A stretch of DNA of 64,000 bases from Halanaerobium praevalens DSM 2228 (GTDB taxonomy: Bacteria; Bacillota; Halanaerobiia; Halanaerobiales; Halanaerobiaceae), in NCBI RefSeq assembly GCF_000165465.1, contig NC_017455.1, forward strand, positions 620,001-684,000. The letters run 5' to 3'. The notes below the pieces were generated by a model, which saw only the letters and a program-made list of their open reading frames with translations, was not told the DNA's origin and did not search any database. The first letter of the stretch is position 1. Each line of letters opens with the position of its first letter. This document shows positions 9,230-19,061 of the stretch, one piece after another. The translations under genes and the position numbers were made by a program.

Positions 9230-10015
9230 TTGATAGAAAATTTGATGATCAATCAACATTTATATTTCTTTTTTTTGATTTTAAGTCGTTATTTAGGGAT
9301 GATGCTGTTAACTCCTTTTTTTAGTAGTCAAGTTATCTTTTATCGTGCTAAAATTTTAATTGCTCTCACTTTAGCTGCTTTTAGTTATCCTTTAGTCTTA
9401 AGTATTTATCAGCCTCTGGCACCAGCTAATAATTTGTCATTAATTATCGAAATTATAAGTGAGTTTAGTATTGGCCTTTTTATGGGGCTGGCAGTTTTTT
9501 TAGTTTTTTCAGCTATTCAGCTGGGAGGTCAAATAATTGATATGAGGATGGGTTTTAGAATTGCCAATGTAGTAGACCCTTTTAGTGGTGCAAACTCACC
9601 TGTTATTGGTCAGCTAAAGAATATTTTTGTGACATTAATTTTTTTAGCTTTAAATGGCCATTTATATTTAATTAAACATTTATATAATTCTTTTAAGATT
9701 ATTCCTCCTGGTAGAGTTAAATTTAGTAATCAGCTCTGGCAGTATTTTTTTAGAAGAAGTGCTGATATGTTTGTTTTAGCAATTAAAATTGCTCTCCCAA
9801 TAGCAGGAGCTATCTTTTTTATTGATATTATACTAGCATTTTTAGCTAGATCAGTTCCACAAATGAACTTATTTGTAATTGGACTTCCAATTAAAATTAT
9901 GGCAGGTTTAATTTTATTGTATATTTTAATGCCAGTTTTAAATCATTATTATGCTGAAATTATTATGAATGTAATTAACGAAATACCTGCTCTTTTTCGA
10001 TTATTAGTTCCCTAA
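9230..10015 (+). CDS. fliR: Flagellar type III export protein FliR
   Basis: 261 aa with six or more membrane helices. The FliR pattern LSRYLGMMLLTPFF lies near the N-terminus, with GQIIDMRMGFRIANVVDPFSG at about residue 100 and an IGLPIKIMAGLILLYIL segment near the end. It forms one subunit of the export gate. A TTG start at 9230 is chosen because the AGGGG site lies 10 nt upstream; the next ATG (9245) would be too distant from it. Confidence 0.94.
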   Translation: MIENLMINQHLYFFFLILSRYLGMMLLTPFFSSQVIFYRAKILIALTLAAFSYPLVLSIYQPLAPANNLSLIIEIISEFSIGLFMGLAVFLVFSAIQLGGQIIDMRMGFRIANVVDPFSGANSPVIGQLKNIFVTLIFLALNGHLYLIKHLYNSFKIIPPGRVKFSNQLWQYFFRRSADMFVLAIKIALPIAGAIFFIDIILAFLARSVPQMNLFVIGLPIKIMAGLILLYILMPVLNHYYAEIIMNVINEIPALFRLLVP

Positions 10016-10069
10016 ATTTGAAATTATGCTTAAGTTGAATATTATGTTTTAAGTAAAGGAGTTAAAATC

Positions 10070-11128
10070 ATGGCTGATGATGGAACAGGAGAAAAAACGG
10101 AAGAACCTACGTCGAAAAGGAAAAAAGAAGCAAAAGAAGAAGGTAATGTAGCTAAAGGGAAAGAAATAGGTCAAGCCATAACTTTACTTGCCAGTTTTAT
10201 GTTTCTTTATTTTTTAATGCAGCAGATATTTTTTGGAGTTTTAAATGAAATTCAATATTATTTCAAAAATTTAATTATTGAACCTTTTACTATTAAAATG
10301 ACTTTTGAAATTTTGTATGACGCTTTTTTTTCTGTAATTGAAAAAATTTATCCAATCATGATTGTGACAGCTGCAGCAGGAATTTTAGTTAATTTTTTAC
10401 AGATTGGAGCACTTTTTACTACAAAGCCCTTAGTTCCAGATTTAAAAAAAGTAGATCCAATTAAAGGTGCTAAAAATATTTTCTCACTTAAAGGGGTAGT
10501 TGAGTTATTAAAATCACTATTTAAACTGGCTTTAATTGCTGTTATTGCCTATCATTTTTTAATGGGAAATCTTGATATTTTTCAAAAAAGCATTAATCAA
10601 GGCTTAGAAGAGGCTTTATCTGCTATTGCACATTTGATTTCTAGAATGGCCTTTGCTGTAATTATAGCTTTAATAATTTTAGGTATTTTAGATTTATTAT
10701 ATCAACGCTGGCAGCATAATAAAGATTTGAAAATGTCTAAATATGAAGTTAAGCAGGAAAGAAAAGAAATGGAAGGAGACCCAATGATTCAGCAGCAAAG
10801 AAAGCGGAGACAGCGTGAAATGAGTATGAATAGAATGATGTCTTCTGTTAAAGATGCTGATGTAGTTATTACTAACCCGACTCACATTGCTGTAGCCTTA
10901 GAGTATGATTTAGAGGAAATGGAAGCCCCAGTTATTGTTGCTAAAGGAGAAGATTTTGTAGCCCAAAAGATAAAAGAAAAAGCTAGAGAAGCAGAAGTGA
11001 AAATTATAGAAAATAAGCCTTTAGCTCGCTCACTAAATAAGATGTCAGAAATTGGAGATCAAGTCCCAATTGAACTTTATCAGGCAGTAGCTGAAATACT
11101 GGCTGAAATATTTAAAAATAGAAAATAG
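10070..11128 (+). CDS. flhB: Flagellar export switch protein FlhB
   Basis: 352 aa. An N-terminal EKTEEPTSKRKKEAKEEG signature is followed by four membrane helices (about 30-210) and a cytoplasmic domain. The self-cleavage site NPTH is at residues 269-272 (cut expected between N269 and P270). Cleavage changes export from hook/rod to filament substrates. It follows fliR by 54 nt with an AAAGGAG site. Confidence 0.97.
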   Translation: MADDGTGEKTEEPTSKRKKEAKEEGNVAKGKEIGQAITLLASFMFLYFLMQQIFFGVLNEIQYYFKNLIIEPFTIKMTFEILYDAFFSVIEKIYPIMIVTAAAGILVNFLQIGALFTTKPLVPDLKKVDPIKGAKNIFSLKGVVELLKSLFKLALIAVIAYHFLMGNLDIFQKSINQGLEEALSAIAHLISRMAFAVIIALIILGILDLLYQRWQHNKDLKMSKYEVKQERKEMEGDPMIQQQRKRRQREMSMNRMMSSVKDADVVITNPTHIAVALEYDLEEMEAPVIVAKGEDFVAQKIKEKAREAEVKIIENKPLARSLNKMSEIGDQVPIELYQAVAEILAEIFKNRK

Positions 11129-11239
11129 TTAATTGGAATTATTAATTTATATTTTGTGTTTTAATTTTAGCTAATAGTTGATATAATAGGTTTAGCTTAG
11201 CTATCGATTTTGTTTAATTAATGGAGGTTAATTTAATTA

Positions 11240-13315
11240 GTGGATAATAATACAGTTTTTAACAATATAACAAAAAATACTGATATTGTTTTTGCCTTAA
11301 TGGTAGTTGGAATTATAGTAATGTTTATTATTCCACTCCCAACAGTACTTTTAGATATGCTGCTGGCAGCAAATATAACCTTCTCAATGGTTGTGATTTT
11401 AGTAAGTATTTATACAACAGAGCCCTTAGATTTATCAGTTTTTCCATCTTTATTACTTTTTGCAACTTTATTTAGATTAGGGCTCAATGTGTCAACAACT
11501 AGATTGATTTTAGGAGAAGGTTATGCTGGTGAAATAGTTTTAAGTTTCGGTGACTTTGTGGTTGGAGGTAATTATGTTGTTGGTTTAATTATCTTTTTAA
11601 TCCTAGTTATTATTCAATTTGTTGTAATCACTAAAGGTGCCGAAAGAGTAGCAGAAGTTGCCGCTCGTTTTACCTTAGATGCGATGCCAGGTAAACAAAT
11701 GAGTATTGATGCAGACTTAAATGCCGGTGTTATCGATGAACATGAAGCCAAGCGGGAAAGAGAAAAAATTAGACAAGAGGCAGATTTTTATGGAGCCATG
11801 GATGGTGCTAGTAAATTTGTCAAAGGTGATGCAATTGCTGGTATAATAATTACTTTTATTAATATTATTGCTGGTTTAGTTATTGGAATGTTACAACAGA
11901 ATATGAGTTTTGGCCAAGCTGCTCAAACTTATGTTTTGCTAACTGTTGGAGATGGACTTGTTTCTCAAATTCCAGCTCTTTTAATTTCTACAGCAACAGG
12001 TATGGTTGTAACAAGAGCTGCTTCAGATAATAATATGGGTAATGAGATGACAGAGCAATTATTAAAACAACCTAAAGCACTCTTTATTGCTTCAGGTGTA
12101 TTATTGATTTTAGGTTTTATTCCTGGTTTACCTACAATTCCATTTTTAGTTTTAGCTATTTTTATAGCTACAATGGCTTATTTAATTGTTAGAACTGCTC
12201 AAGTGGAAGCTCCAAAAGAAAAAGCTAAAAAACAAAAACAGCAGGAATTAAGTCCAGAAGAAAAGCAAAAAATGAAAGAACAAGAAATAAAACAGTTAAT
12301 TAAAGTAGATAAATTGGAAATTGAAGTTGGTTATAATTTAATCTCACTTGTTTTACCAGAACAAGGAGGAGATTTTTTAGATAGAGTTGCTAATATTCGA
12401 AAACAGATAGCAATGGAATTAGGGATTATTATTCCTCCAGTTCGCATTGTAGATAACCTGCAGCTTCAACCTAATACATATAAAATAAAATTGCAGGGAG
12501 TAGAAATTAGCGAATACCAGCTTTTTGCTGAAAAGTATTTAGCAATGGATCCTGGTGATACTTTTGAAGATATTAAAGGAACTGAAACAAAAGAACCAGC
12601 TTTTGGTACACCTGCTATTTGGATTGAAGAAGAACAGCGAGAAAGAGCAGAAATGGCTAATTATACAGTTGTTGACCCAGGTTCAGTTATGGCAACTCAT
12701 TTGACCGAAATTATTAAAGCTCATGCTTATGAATTATTAGGTAGAGAAGAAGTTAAAAACTTAATTGATAATGTAAAAGAAGAAAACCAGGCAGTTGTAG
12801 ATGAACTAATTCCTGATTTAATGAATTTAGGTGAAATTCAGAAAATATTACAAAATCTACTTTGGGAAAATATACCTATTAAAAATTTAGTTTTAATTTT
12901 AGAAACTTTAGCTGACCATGCTAGTAGAACTAAAGATCAAACAATTTTAACTGAGTATGTAAGACAAGGATTATCCAGACAAATTAGTAATCAATTTACT
13001 GATTTTAAAAATAATTTAAATGTCTTTACTATAGATCCTCAAAAAGAAGAAAAGTTAGCTCAATCATTAGAACAGTCAGATCAGGGTAATTATTTATCTT
13101 TACAGCCTGCTGAAGCTCAAAATTTAATTAATAGTATTGTCGAACAGGCTAAACAACTTTTAGAAAAGGGAAATGAGCCAATTTTATTGACTTCACCAAT
13201 GATTAGACGCCCAATAAAAGAAATGGTACACCGCACATTTTCTAATTTAACGGTCTTATCTTTTAATGAGTTAGAATCTGAAGTTGAGTTACAGGTGCAG
13301 GGGGTTGTTAAATAA
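11240..13315 (+). CDS. flhA: Flagellar export gate protein FlhA
   Basis: 691 aa. About eight membrane helices fill residues 15-325, including the conserved block from about 145 to 215 with GAERVAEVAARFTLDAMPGK and MDGASKFVKGDAIAG. A large cytoplasmic domain (about 350-690) forms the ring that docks chaperone-substrate pairs. The start is GTG at 11240 with GGAGG 11 nt upstream. The 111-nt gap before it has a possible TATAAT (11175-11180) but no convincing -35. The stop codon directly abuts flhF. Confidence 0.96.
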   Translation: MDNNTVFNNITKNTDIVFALMVVGIIVMFIIPLPTVLLDMLLAANITFSMVVILVSIYTTEPLDLSVFPSLLLFATLFRLGLNVSTTRLILGEGYAGEIVLSFGDFVVGGNYVVGLIIFLILVIIQFVVITKGAERVAEVAARFTLDAMPGKQMSIDADLNAGVIDEHEAKREREKIRQEADFYGAMDGASKFVKGDAIAGIIITFINIIAGLVIGMLQQNMSFGQAAQTYVLLTVGDGLVSQIPALLISTATGMVVTRAASDNNMGNEMTEQLLKQPKALFIASGVLLILGFIPGLPTIPFLVLAIFIATMAYLIVRTAQVEAPKEKAKKQKQQELSPEEKQKMKEQEIKQLIKVDKLEIEVGYNLISLVLPEQGGDFLDRVANIRKQIAMELGIIIPPVRIVDNLQLQPNTYKIKLQGVEISEYQLFAEKYLAMDPGDTFEDIKGTETKEPAFGTPAIWIEEEQRERAEMANYTVVDPGSVMATHLTEIIKAHAYELLGREEVKNLIDNVKEENQAVVDELIPDLMNLGEIQKILQNLLWENIPIKNLVLILETLADHASRTKDQTILTEYVRQGLSRQISNQFTDFKNNLNVFTIDPQKEEKLAQSLEQSDQGNYLSLQPAEAQNLINSIVEQAKQLLEKGNEPILLTSPMIRRPIKEMVHRTFSNLTVLSFNELESEVELQVQGVVK

Positions 13316-14716
13316 ATGAAGGTTAAAAAATATACTGGGGAAACAATGCAAGATGTTATATTTCAAGTTAAAGCAGATTTAGGTCCAGAAGCAGTGATTG
13401 TTAACAAAAGAAAATTTAAGCAGGGTGGTATTTTTGGATTTTTTGCTAAAGAAATGTTTGAAATTGTAGCTGCTTTAGAAGCTGAAAATAATGGCCGCTC
13501 AACATCTGCAGAAGAAGCTTTAGATGATGTTGTTGAAATTTCAAATTATGGTCGAGATTCCAGGAAAATAAAAAGAAATGATATTCAAAAAACAGCAAGT
13601 GAAGATCCTGCTAATAAAAATGCAATTAAAGAATTTATCAATGATTTAAAAACTGAAAGAAATACTAATTCTACTAACTTTAGTGCTTCAAATTCAGCTA
13701 AAAAAGAAAAAAAATTTCGTCAACAGTTAAATCAAAAGCAAAGAGTAGAATCTGAAATTACAAAAAATAAAACTAATGTTTTAAAAAAAGAGCCACTTAA
13801 ATCAGAAAAAAAACAAAATTTAGCAGAATCTGAAGCAAAAGTTGAAACAGAATCTCAAAACAAGTTGACAGCAGCTCAGAAATTACAAAACAAATTTCAA
13901 GCCAAAAACATAAAAAATAATAATAAAACTTTTAAAAATAGTAATCAACTATATAATTATTTATTAGATCATGGAGTAGAGAGTAAAAATGTTAACCTTT
14001 TTTTAAAAGGAATGAAAAGCAAGTTAGAAGAAAATCAAGCTGAATTTGATTTTGAAACTAATTTAAAAAACTTTTTAGAATTTTATTTTGCAGATAATAA
14101 GGAAATAGAAATTGATAACTCTCAAAGAATAGTTTCTTTTATTGGTCCAACTGGAGTTGGTAAGACAACAACAATGGCTAAAATAGCAGCTGCTTTTGCT
14201 CTAGATAAAGATAAAAATGTAGGTTTAATTACTGCAGATACTTATAGAATTGCTGCTGTTGAACAATTAAAAACTTATAGTGAGATTATTGATATTCCTT
14301 TTGCAGTTTGTTATAGCAGTTCTAAATTACCGAGTTTAATTGCCAACCAATTTAATCATTGTGACTTGATTTTAATTGATACTCCTGGTAGTAGTTGGAG
14401 AGATAAAGAGCAGTTAAAGCGTTTAAATGGTTATGTTAACCATGATTTTATAGATGAGGTGCATTTACTATTAAGTTTAAATACTAAAAGTAGAGATTTG
14501 CGCAATATTATTAGTAAATTCTCGACTTTAAACCCTGACAAAGCTCTGCTAACTAAGATTGATGAAACAAGCAGTTATGGTGATATTTTAAATATTAAAG
14601 AAAATTATAATTTACCTCTTTCTTATTTAACTTGTGGGCAGGATGTGCCAGAAGATTTAGAAATTGCTAATTCTGAGACAATTTATAAATATCTATTTGG
14701 TGATTTTTATGCGTAG
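13316..14716 (+). CDS. flhF: Flagellar placement GTPase FlhF
   Basis: 466 aa, SRP-type GTPase that controls number and site of flagella. The N-terminal B domain (1-60) starts MKVKKYTGETMQDVIFQVK. A long Lys/Asn-rich linker (about 75-215) follows, then the NG domain with G1 GPTGVGKTTTMAK (about residue 279), G2 DTYRIAAVEQLKTY, G3 DTPGSS and G4 TKIDETSSYG. The linker makes it about 100 aa longer than B. subtilis FlhF. G3 is DTPG rather than the usual DTAG. It overlaps flhG by 8 nt. Confidence 0.94.
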   Translation: MKVKKYTGETMQDVIFQVKADLGPEAVIVNKRKFKQGGIFGFFAKEMFEIVAALEAENNGRSTSAEEALDDVVEISNYGRDSRKIKRNDIQKTASEDPANKNAIKEFINDLKTERNTNSTNFSASNSAKKEKKFRQQLNQKQRVESEITKNKTNVLKKEPLKSEKKQNLAESEAKVETESQNKLTAAQKLQNKFQAKNIKNNNKTFKNSNQLYNYLLDHGVESKNVNLFLKGMKSKLEENQAEFDFETNLKNFLEFYFADNKEIEIDNSQRIVSFIGPTGVGKTTTMAKIAAAFALDKDKNVGLITADTYRIAAVEQLKTYSEIIDIPFAVCYSSSKLPSLIANQFNHCDLILIDTPGSSWRDKEQLKRLNGYVNHDFIDEVHLLLSLNTKSRDLRNIISKFSTLNPDKALLTKIDETSSYGDILNIKENYNLPLSYLTCGQDVPEDLEIANSETIYKYLFGDFYA

Positions 14717-15602
14717 TCAGGCAGCTAAACTCAAAGAAATTATGAAAAAAAAGAAAGCAGAAAGTAAGGTGCAAAATTTTAATACTGTATCAACTAGAAC
14801 AATTGCAATTGCTAGTGGTAAAGGTGGGGTAGGTAAATCAACTTTTACTGTTAATTTCGCCTATAATTTAAGGAAGTTAGATAAAAAAGTATTGATTATT
14901 GATAGTGATATTGGAATGGCTAACTTAGATATTATGTTAGGTGTACAACCCAATTATGATATGGGACACCTTTTAAGAGAAGAATGTAGTTTAGAAGAAG
15001 CTGTAATTGAAGGTCCAGCTGGGATTAAACTTTTAAGTGGAATTACTGGTGATGATAGTTTTATTGATATTAAAAATGAGGCTATGAAAAAATTAATTGA
15101 ATTAGGTGATAAAATAGAAAAAAATTATGATTATCTTTTAATTGATTTAGGAGCAGGTGCAGCTAAAAGTATAGTTAATACAATTTTAGCTGCTGAAGAA
15201 TTAATTTTATTATTAACTACTGAGCCAACCTCAGTTATGGATAGTTATAGTTTAATTAAAATTTTATCTAAACATCAATATAAGAAAAAAATAAAATTAG
15301 TAATTAATCAAAGTCAAAGTAAAAAAGATACAGATAAGACTGCTCAAAGAATTATTAAAACTGTTAAAAATTATCTTGATTTAGATTTAACTTTAGTTGG
15401 AAGTATTAGTTATGACCGCAAAATTAGTGAGGCTCTAAGGAAACAAAAACCATACTCTGAAATTTTTTCAAAGAGAAAAGCAGCTCAAGATTTTGAAAAT
15501 TTAACTAGAAAAATTAGTGGTGAAGAAAAAGAACAAAGTTCTAAGGGTGTTAAAAGTTATTTTTATAAAATGGTTGGTTTTTTTAATAAACACGTTAAAT
15601 AG
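14709..15602 (+). CDS. flhG: Flagellar number regulator FlhG (MinD/ParA ATPase)
   Basis: About 297 aa. A short N-terminal helix of the form SQAAKLKEIM resembles the FlhF-activating motif of FlhG. The deviant Walker A motif SGKGGVGKSTFTVNFA follows, then DSDIGMANLDIMLG and LIDLGAGAA, and a C-terminal amphipathic tail with Phe/Lys residues for membrane attachment. It partners FlhF to set flagellar number. The ATG at 14709 is chosen because it starts inside the end of flhF and gives the expected N-terminal helix; an upstream in-frame start would add an atypical 15 residues. Confidence 0.93.
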   Translation: MRSQAAKLKEIMKKKKAESKVQNFNTVSTRTIAIASGKGGVGKSTFTVNFAYNLRKLDKKVLIIDSDIGMANLDIMLGVQPNYDMGHLLREECSLEEAVIEGPAGIKLLSGITGDDSFIDIKNEAMKKLIELGDKIEKNYDYLLIDLGAGAAKSIVNTILAAEELILLLTTEPTSVMDSYSLIKILSKHQYKKKIKLVINQSQSKKDTDKTAQRIIKTVKNYLDLDLTLVGSISYDRKISEALRKQKPYSEIFSKRKAAQDFENLTRKISGEEKEQSSKGVKSYFYKMVGFFNKHVK

Positions 15603-15619
15603 TTGATGGAGTTGAGAAT

Positions 15620-16261
15620 ATGAAGGAGCTAAATGTAAATCAAAAATTAGAAATTGAAATTTTATCAGGTACTTATCAAGGCAATTATTTGACTAAAGTT
15701 GCTGACTTTTTAGATGAGGGAATTATTATTACTGGTCTTTATCGAGAAGGTGCCCCTTTACCAGTTAGATTAAAACAGCCAATTATTGTTTATTATACTA
15801 CTGATCGGGCAGCTTATAAATTTAAATCTAAAATTTTAAAAAGAACTAATAAACCGATACCTTTACTCTTAATTGAAAGTTCAGACTCAGTAACTAGAAT
15901 TCAAAGGCGTGATTATTTTAGGTTAGATGTAACTGGAACAGTTGATGTTTATAAAATGCAGCCTAAAAAAGGATATCCTCGCAAATTATCTGAGGCGCGT
16001 TTGCTTGATATTAGTGGTGGAGGAATTCAAATGCAGTTGAAAAAGAAATTTGAATTAGGGGAAGAATTATTAATAAGTTTAAAAGATATTTTACCTCCAA
16101 AAGAATTTATTAAATCAGAAATTGTTAGGGTTCAAAAAGAAAATGAGGAGCTTTATAATTATGGAGTTAATTTCCTAGAAGTAGAAGCAGAGCAGAGAGA
16201 AGAAATTATTCAATGGATTTTTGCTTATCAACGTAAGACTCGCAAAAAAGGTTTGAGATAA
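15620..16261 (+). CDS. PilZ-domain flagellar brake protein (YcgR/MotI-like)
   Basis: 213 aa, soluble. The N-terminal half (1-90) resembles the YcgR N-terminal beta domain. The C-terminal half is a PilZ domain with the c-di-GMP-binding arginines in IQRRDYFRLD (about residues 94-103) and the DISGGGIQM motif at about 133. Proteins of this type bind c-di-GMP and slow the motor through MotA or FliG. Both binding motifs are intact. The location next to flhG and fliA fits motility control. The stop overlaps the next ATG region with no gap. Confidence 0.88.
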   Translation: MKELNVNQKLEIEILSGTYQGNYLTKVADFLDEGIIITGLYREGAPLPVRLKQPIIVYYTTDRAAYKFKSKILKRTNKPIPLLLIESSDSVTRIQRRDYFRLDVTGTVDVYKMQPKKGYPRKLSEARLLDISGGGIQMQLKKKFELGEELLISLKDILPPKEFIKSEIVRVQKENEELYNYGVNFLEVEAEQREEIIQWIFAYQRKTRKKGLR

Positions 16262-16657
16262 ATGCTAGCTTACTCACTTATTATTGGGCTAATAACATAT
16301 GCGGTTTCCATAATTTACAATTTACTGAATGCTAGAAGCTTAGAAACTGTCTTTTTTATTGGACTTAGATTTTTATTTTATTCTACTTTAATGAGCTTTT
16401 TTCTGCAGTTGAGTTATTATTTGATTAAAAATTATCAGGTTGAACCTGAGTCTGAAGCAGAAACAAATGCTGAAGCTCTAAAGCAGGAAACTCAAGCAAG
16501 CCAAACAGAAGCAGAAACAGAAACTGCTTCTGCAGAAAAAATAGATCCAGAATTTGCAGCTGCAGCAATAAGCAATGAATTTGAAGATTCAGCTGAGCAA
16601 GGGTTTTCTGCTTTAGATCCAGAAGAAGTTGATTATCAGCAAAATGACAGTCAATAA
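16262..16657 (+). CDS. Unknown membrane protein with acidic tail
   Basis: 131 aa. Two membrane helices (about 3-21 and 29-53) are followed by a cytoplasmic tail of about 75 residues very rich in Glu, Ala, Gln and Thr. I do not recognise the family. It starts directly after the PilZ gene's stop and lies 21 nt before fliA, so it is co-transcribed with motility genes. The place is comparable to, but not the same as, that of SwrB beside sigD in B. subtilis. No sequence evidence supports that identity. Confidence 0.75.
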   Translation: MLAYSLIIGLITYAVSIIYNLLNARSLETVFFIGLRFLFYSTLMSFFLQLSYYLIKNYQVEPESEAETNAEALKQETQASQTEAETETASAEKIDPEFAAAAISNEFEDSAEQGFSALDPEEVDYQQNDSQ

Positions 16658-16678
16658 ATTTACTAAAGGAAGATTATT

Positions 16679-17434
16679 ATGGCTTTAGATAAATCGCTCT
16701 GGAAAAAATATAAAGTTGATGATAATCAGCAAGCTAGAGAAGAGATTATCTTAAAAAATCTTGGTTTAGTTAGATATGCAGTTGGTAGAATTAACATTAT
16801 GCTGCCAGAGCATATAGAAGATCAAGATCTAGAAAGTTATGGAATTATTGGACTAATTGAAGCAATAGAGAACTTTAATTACCAAAGAGGGGTTAAGTTT
16901 TCCACTTTTGCCCTTCCCAGAATTAAAGGAGAAATTTATGATTATTTAAGAAGTAAAGATTGGCTGCCTGACAATATGCGGAGGGAGCTAAAAAAAGTAG
17001 ATGAGCAAAAGAGAAGCTATAAAGCTAAAACTGGTAAAAAACCAGATCAAAAAGAATTATCAAAATTAACAGGTATCAAAAAATCAAGGTTAGAAAAAAT
17101 AGAGAGACACAGCCAACTTGCAAATTGGATTTCACTTTCACATGATTTTGATGGAACAGAATTAATAGAGTTAGTTGCTGCTGATTTTAAACAAGCTGTA
17201 GATAGATTAACTGAAAAAGAAGCTGTTGATTTTTTAGCTAAAAAAATTGATTTACTTTCTGAAAAAGAAAAACTTGTTTTAAGTTTATATTATTATGAAG
17301 AATTAACTCAAGTTGAAATAGCAGAGATAATAGAATTATCAGCTGCTAGAGTTTCTCAAATTCATGGTCGAGCTATTCGTCGTTTAAGAGGAATGCTAAG
17401 TAGAGCCAAAGAATATTTTTTTAATGAGAGGTAG
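16679..17434 (+). CDS. fliA: RNA polymerase sigma factor for flagellar operon, FliA/SigD (sigma-28)
   Basis: 251 aa. Region 2 is clear (DLESYGIIGLIEAIENFNY, then KFSTFALPRIKGEIYDYLR), with the SKDWLPDNMRR segment typical of FliA. Region 3 covers about 105-150 and region 4 has LTQVEIAEIIELSAARVSQIHG. It directs late flagellar genes such as flagellin. An AAAGGAAG site precedes the ATG. No FlgM anti-sigma gene is present in this window. Confidence 0.96.
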   Translation: MALDKSLWKKYKVDDNQQAREEIILKNLGLVRYAVGRINIMLPEHIEDQDLESYGIIGLIEAIENFNYQRGVKFSTFALPRIKGEIYDYLRSKDWLPDNMRRELKKVDEQKRSYKAKTGKKPDQKELSKLTGIKKSRLEKIERHSQLANWISLSHDFDGTELIELVAADFKQAVDRLTEKEAVDFLAKKIDLLSEKEKLVLSLYYYEELTQVEIAEIIELSAARVSQIHGRAIRRLRGMLSRAKEYFFNER

Positions 17435-19038
17435 TGAATAAATTGGTTGAAACTCAAGTACATAGAGAAGATAAAAACTGCTTAATTAAACTAGAAGCAG
17501 ATTCTGTATTATTAAAATTAAAGTTAGAAAACAAGCCTGATTTAATAGAAATTGAAAACTTTTTAGAAGAAAATAGTATTATGGAAGCAGATTATGATAA
17601 AATTAAAGCTAAATTAGAAGAAGCTGAAGCTGATTGGTTTAAAGTCGCTGAAAATATTGACTTACCAGCTGAAGATGACAAACTAGAAATAGCAGTTACT
17701 AAAGATCGTCTCCAAGCTGTTATGGAATTTATTCCAGGCCGTGATGGTAAAGAATTTGATTTAACGGAACTAAAAAAAATATTAGCAGAAAAAAGTATTA
17801 GCTATGGGATTAAAGAAAATAAAATTAAGAAAATATTAGAAAAAAGAAATCCAGTTAACAAAGAAGTAATTGCTGAGGGAACTGAAGCAGAGCCAGGTGA
17901 AGATGGTTATTTAATTTATCATTTTGAAGAGCAAGATGAATCTGTTGGAACTTTAAGAGATGATGGAACAATGGATTTTCACTCTAAAAATTTGATTAAT
18001 AATGTTCGTCGAGGTGAAAAAATTGTAACTAAGGTGGAAGCAGTTGAAGGCCAAGCAGGAAGAGATGTTTTTGGGCTTAAGGTTAGACCGCCTAAAGTTA
18101 AGAATGTGAAATTACCAAAAGCTAAAAATACTGTTATTAAAAATAATAGTGTTTATGCTGCTATAGATGGCCAAGTAGTTAGAAATGGTAAAAAAATATC
18201 AATTGATCCTGTTTATAAAGTAAGAGGAGATGTTGATTTAAAAGAAGGAAATATAGACTTTGTTGGCAGTGTTAAAATCGGAGGTAATGTCCAAGAAGGT
18301 TTTGAGGTTAAGGCTTCTGGAGATATAGAAATTGCAGGTAATGTAGCTGCTGCTAGTATAGAATCTGGGGCCAATGTATTAATAAAAAAAGGTTTTCTAG
18401 GTAGAAATAAAGGCCAAATAAAAGCCGCTGGTGATGTCAATGTTAATTTTGTTGAAAATGCAACCATTAAAGCTAATAATGTTCGAGTAAAAGAAGCAAT
18501 TATGCACAGCCATGTAACAGCTAAAGATAGTATTACAGTTACTGGAGGTAAAGGCTTAATTGTAGGTGGACGAGTAATGGCTCAAAATAAAATAGAAGCT
18601 AATTTAATGGGATCTAGTTTAGCTACCAAAACATATGTCGAAATTGGTTTAGATCCAGAATTAAGAAAAAATTGTAAAGCTGCTAAAGATGAGTTATTAA
18701 GAATAGAAGATAATCTTGATAAAGTAAATAAAAGTATAGATTTATTAAATACTATGAAAAGTAAAGGGGTAAAATTACCACCTAATAAAATTAAAATGTT
18801 TGCTAAATTAAAAACAACAAAAAAAGAATTTGAAGCTAAAAAAGAAAAATTGGAAGCTGAAATTGCTGAAATGAAAGAGCAATTAACTTCATCTGAAGAT
18901 GCTGTAATTAAAGTTAACAAGTGTATTTTTCCTGGTGTTCAGTTATTAAGTAGTAAAGATAAAATGATAATTAGAAATAAGCTTTCTAAATGTGCTTTTA
19001 CTGAAATAAATAAAGAATTAAGGCAAAAAACTAATTAA
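17434..19038 (+). CDS. FapA/DUF342 polymer-forming family protein
   Basis: 534 aa. The central region (about residues 160-400) contains the DUF342 core, a right-handed beta-helix with repeated Gly/Val/Ile strands such as VKIGGNVQEGFEVKASGDIE. A coiled-coil segment follows at about 410-490. Proteins of this family (FapA in Vibrio, YlxF-neighbour types in Firmicutes) are commonly encoded beside fliA/flhG; some affect flagellar placement. The start is GTG overlapping the last base of the fliA stop codon. The function is inferred from context. Confidence 0.85.
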   Translation: MNKLVETQVHREDKNCLIKLEADSVLLKLKLENKPDLIEIENFLEENSIMEADYDKIKAKLEEAEADWFKVAENIDLPAEDDKLEIAVTKDRLQAVMEFIPGRDGKEFDLTELKKILAEKSISYGIKENKIKKILEKRNPVNKEVIAEGTEAEPGEDGYLIYHFEEQDESVGTLRDDGTMDFHSKNLINNVRRGEKIVTKVEAVEGQAGRDVFGLKVRPPKVKNVKLPKAKNTVIKNNSVYAAIDGQVVRNGKKISIDPVYKVRGDVDLKEGNIDFVGSVKIGGNVQEGFEVKASGDIEIAGNVAAASIESGANVLIKKGFLGRNKGQIKAAGDVNVNFVENATIKANNVRVKEAIMHSHVTAKDSITVTGGKGLIVGGRVMAQNKIEANLMGSSLATKTYVEIGLDPELRKNCKAAKDELLRIEDNLDKVNKSIDLLNTMKSKGVKLPPNKIKMFAKLKTTKKEFEAKKEKLEAEIAEMKEQLTSSEDAVIKVNKCIFPGVQLLSSKDKMIIRNKLSKCAFTEINKELRQKTN

Positions 19039-19061
19039 TAAAAGATAAAGGAGGTGAGAAA

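Noticed and set aside
11129-11239. Promoter in front of flhA (TATAAT near 11175)
   Set aside because: No -35 box at an acceptable distance; read-through from flhB is enough to explain expression.
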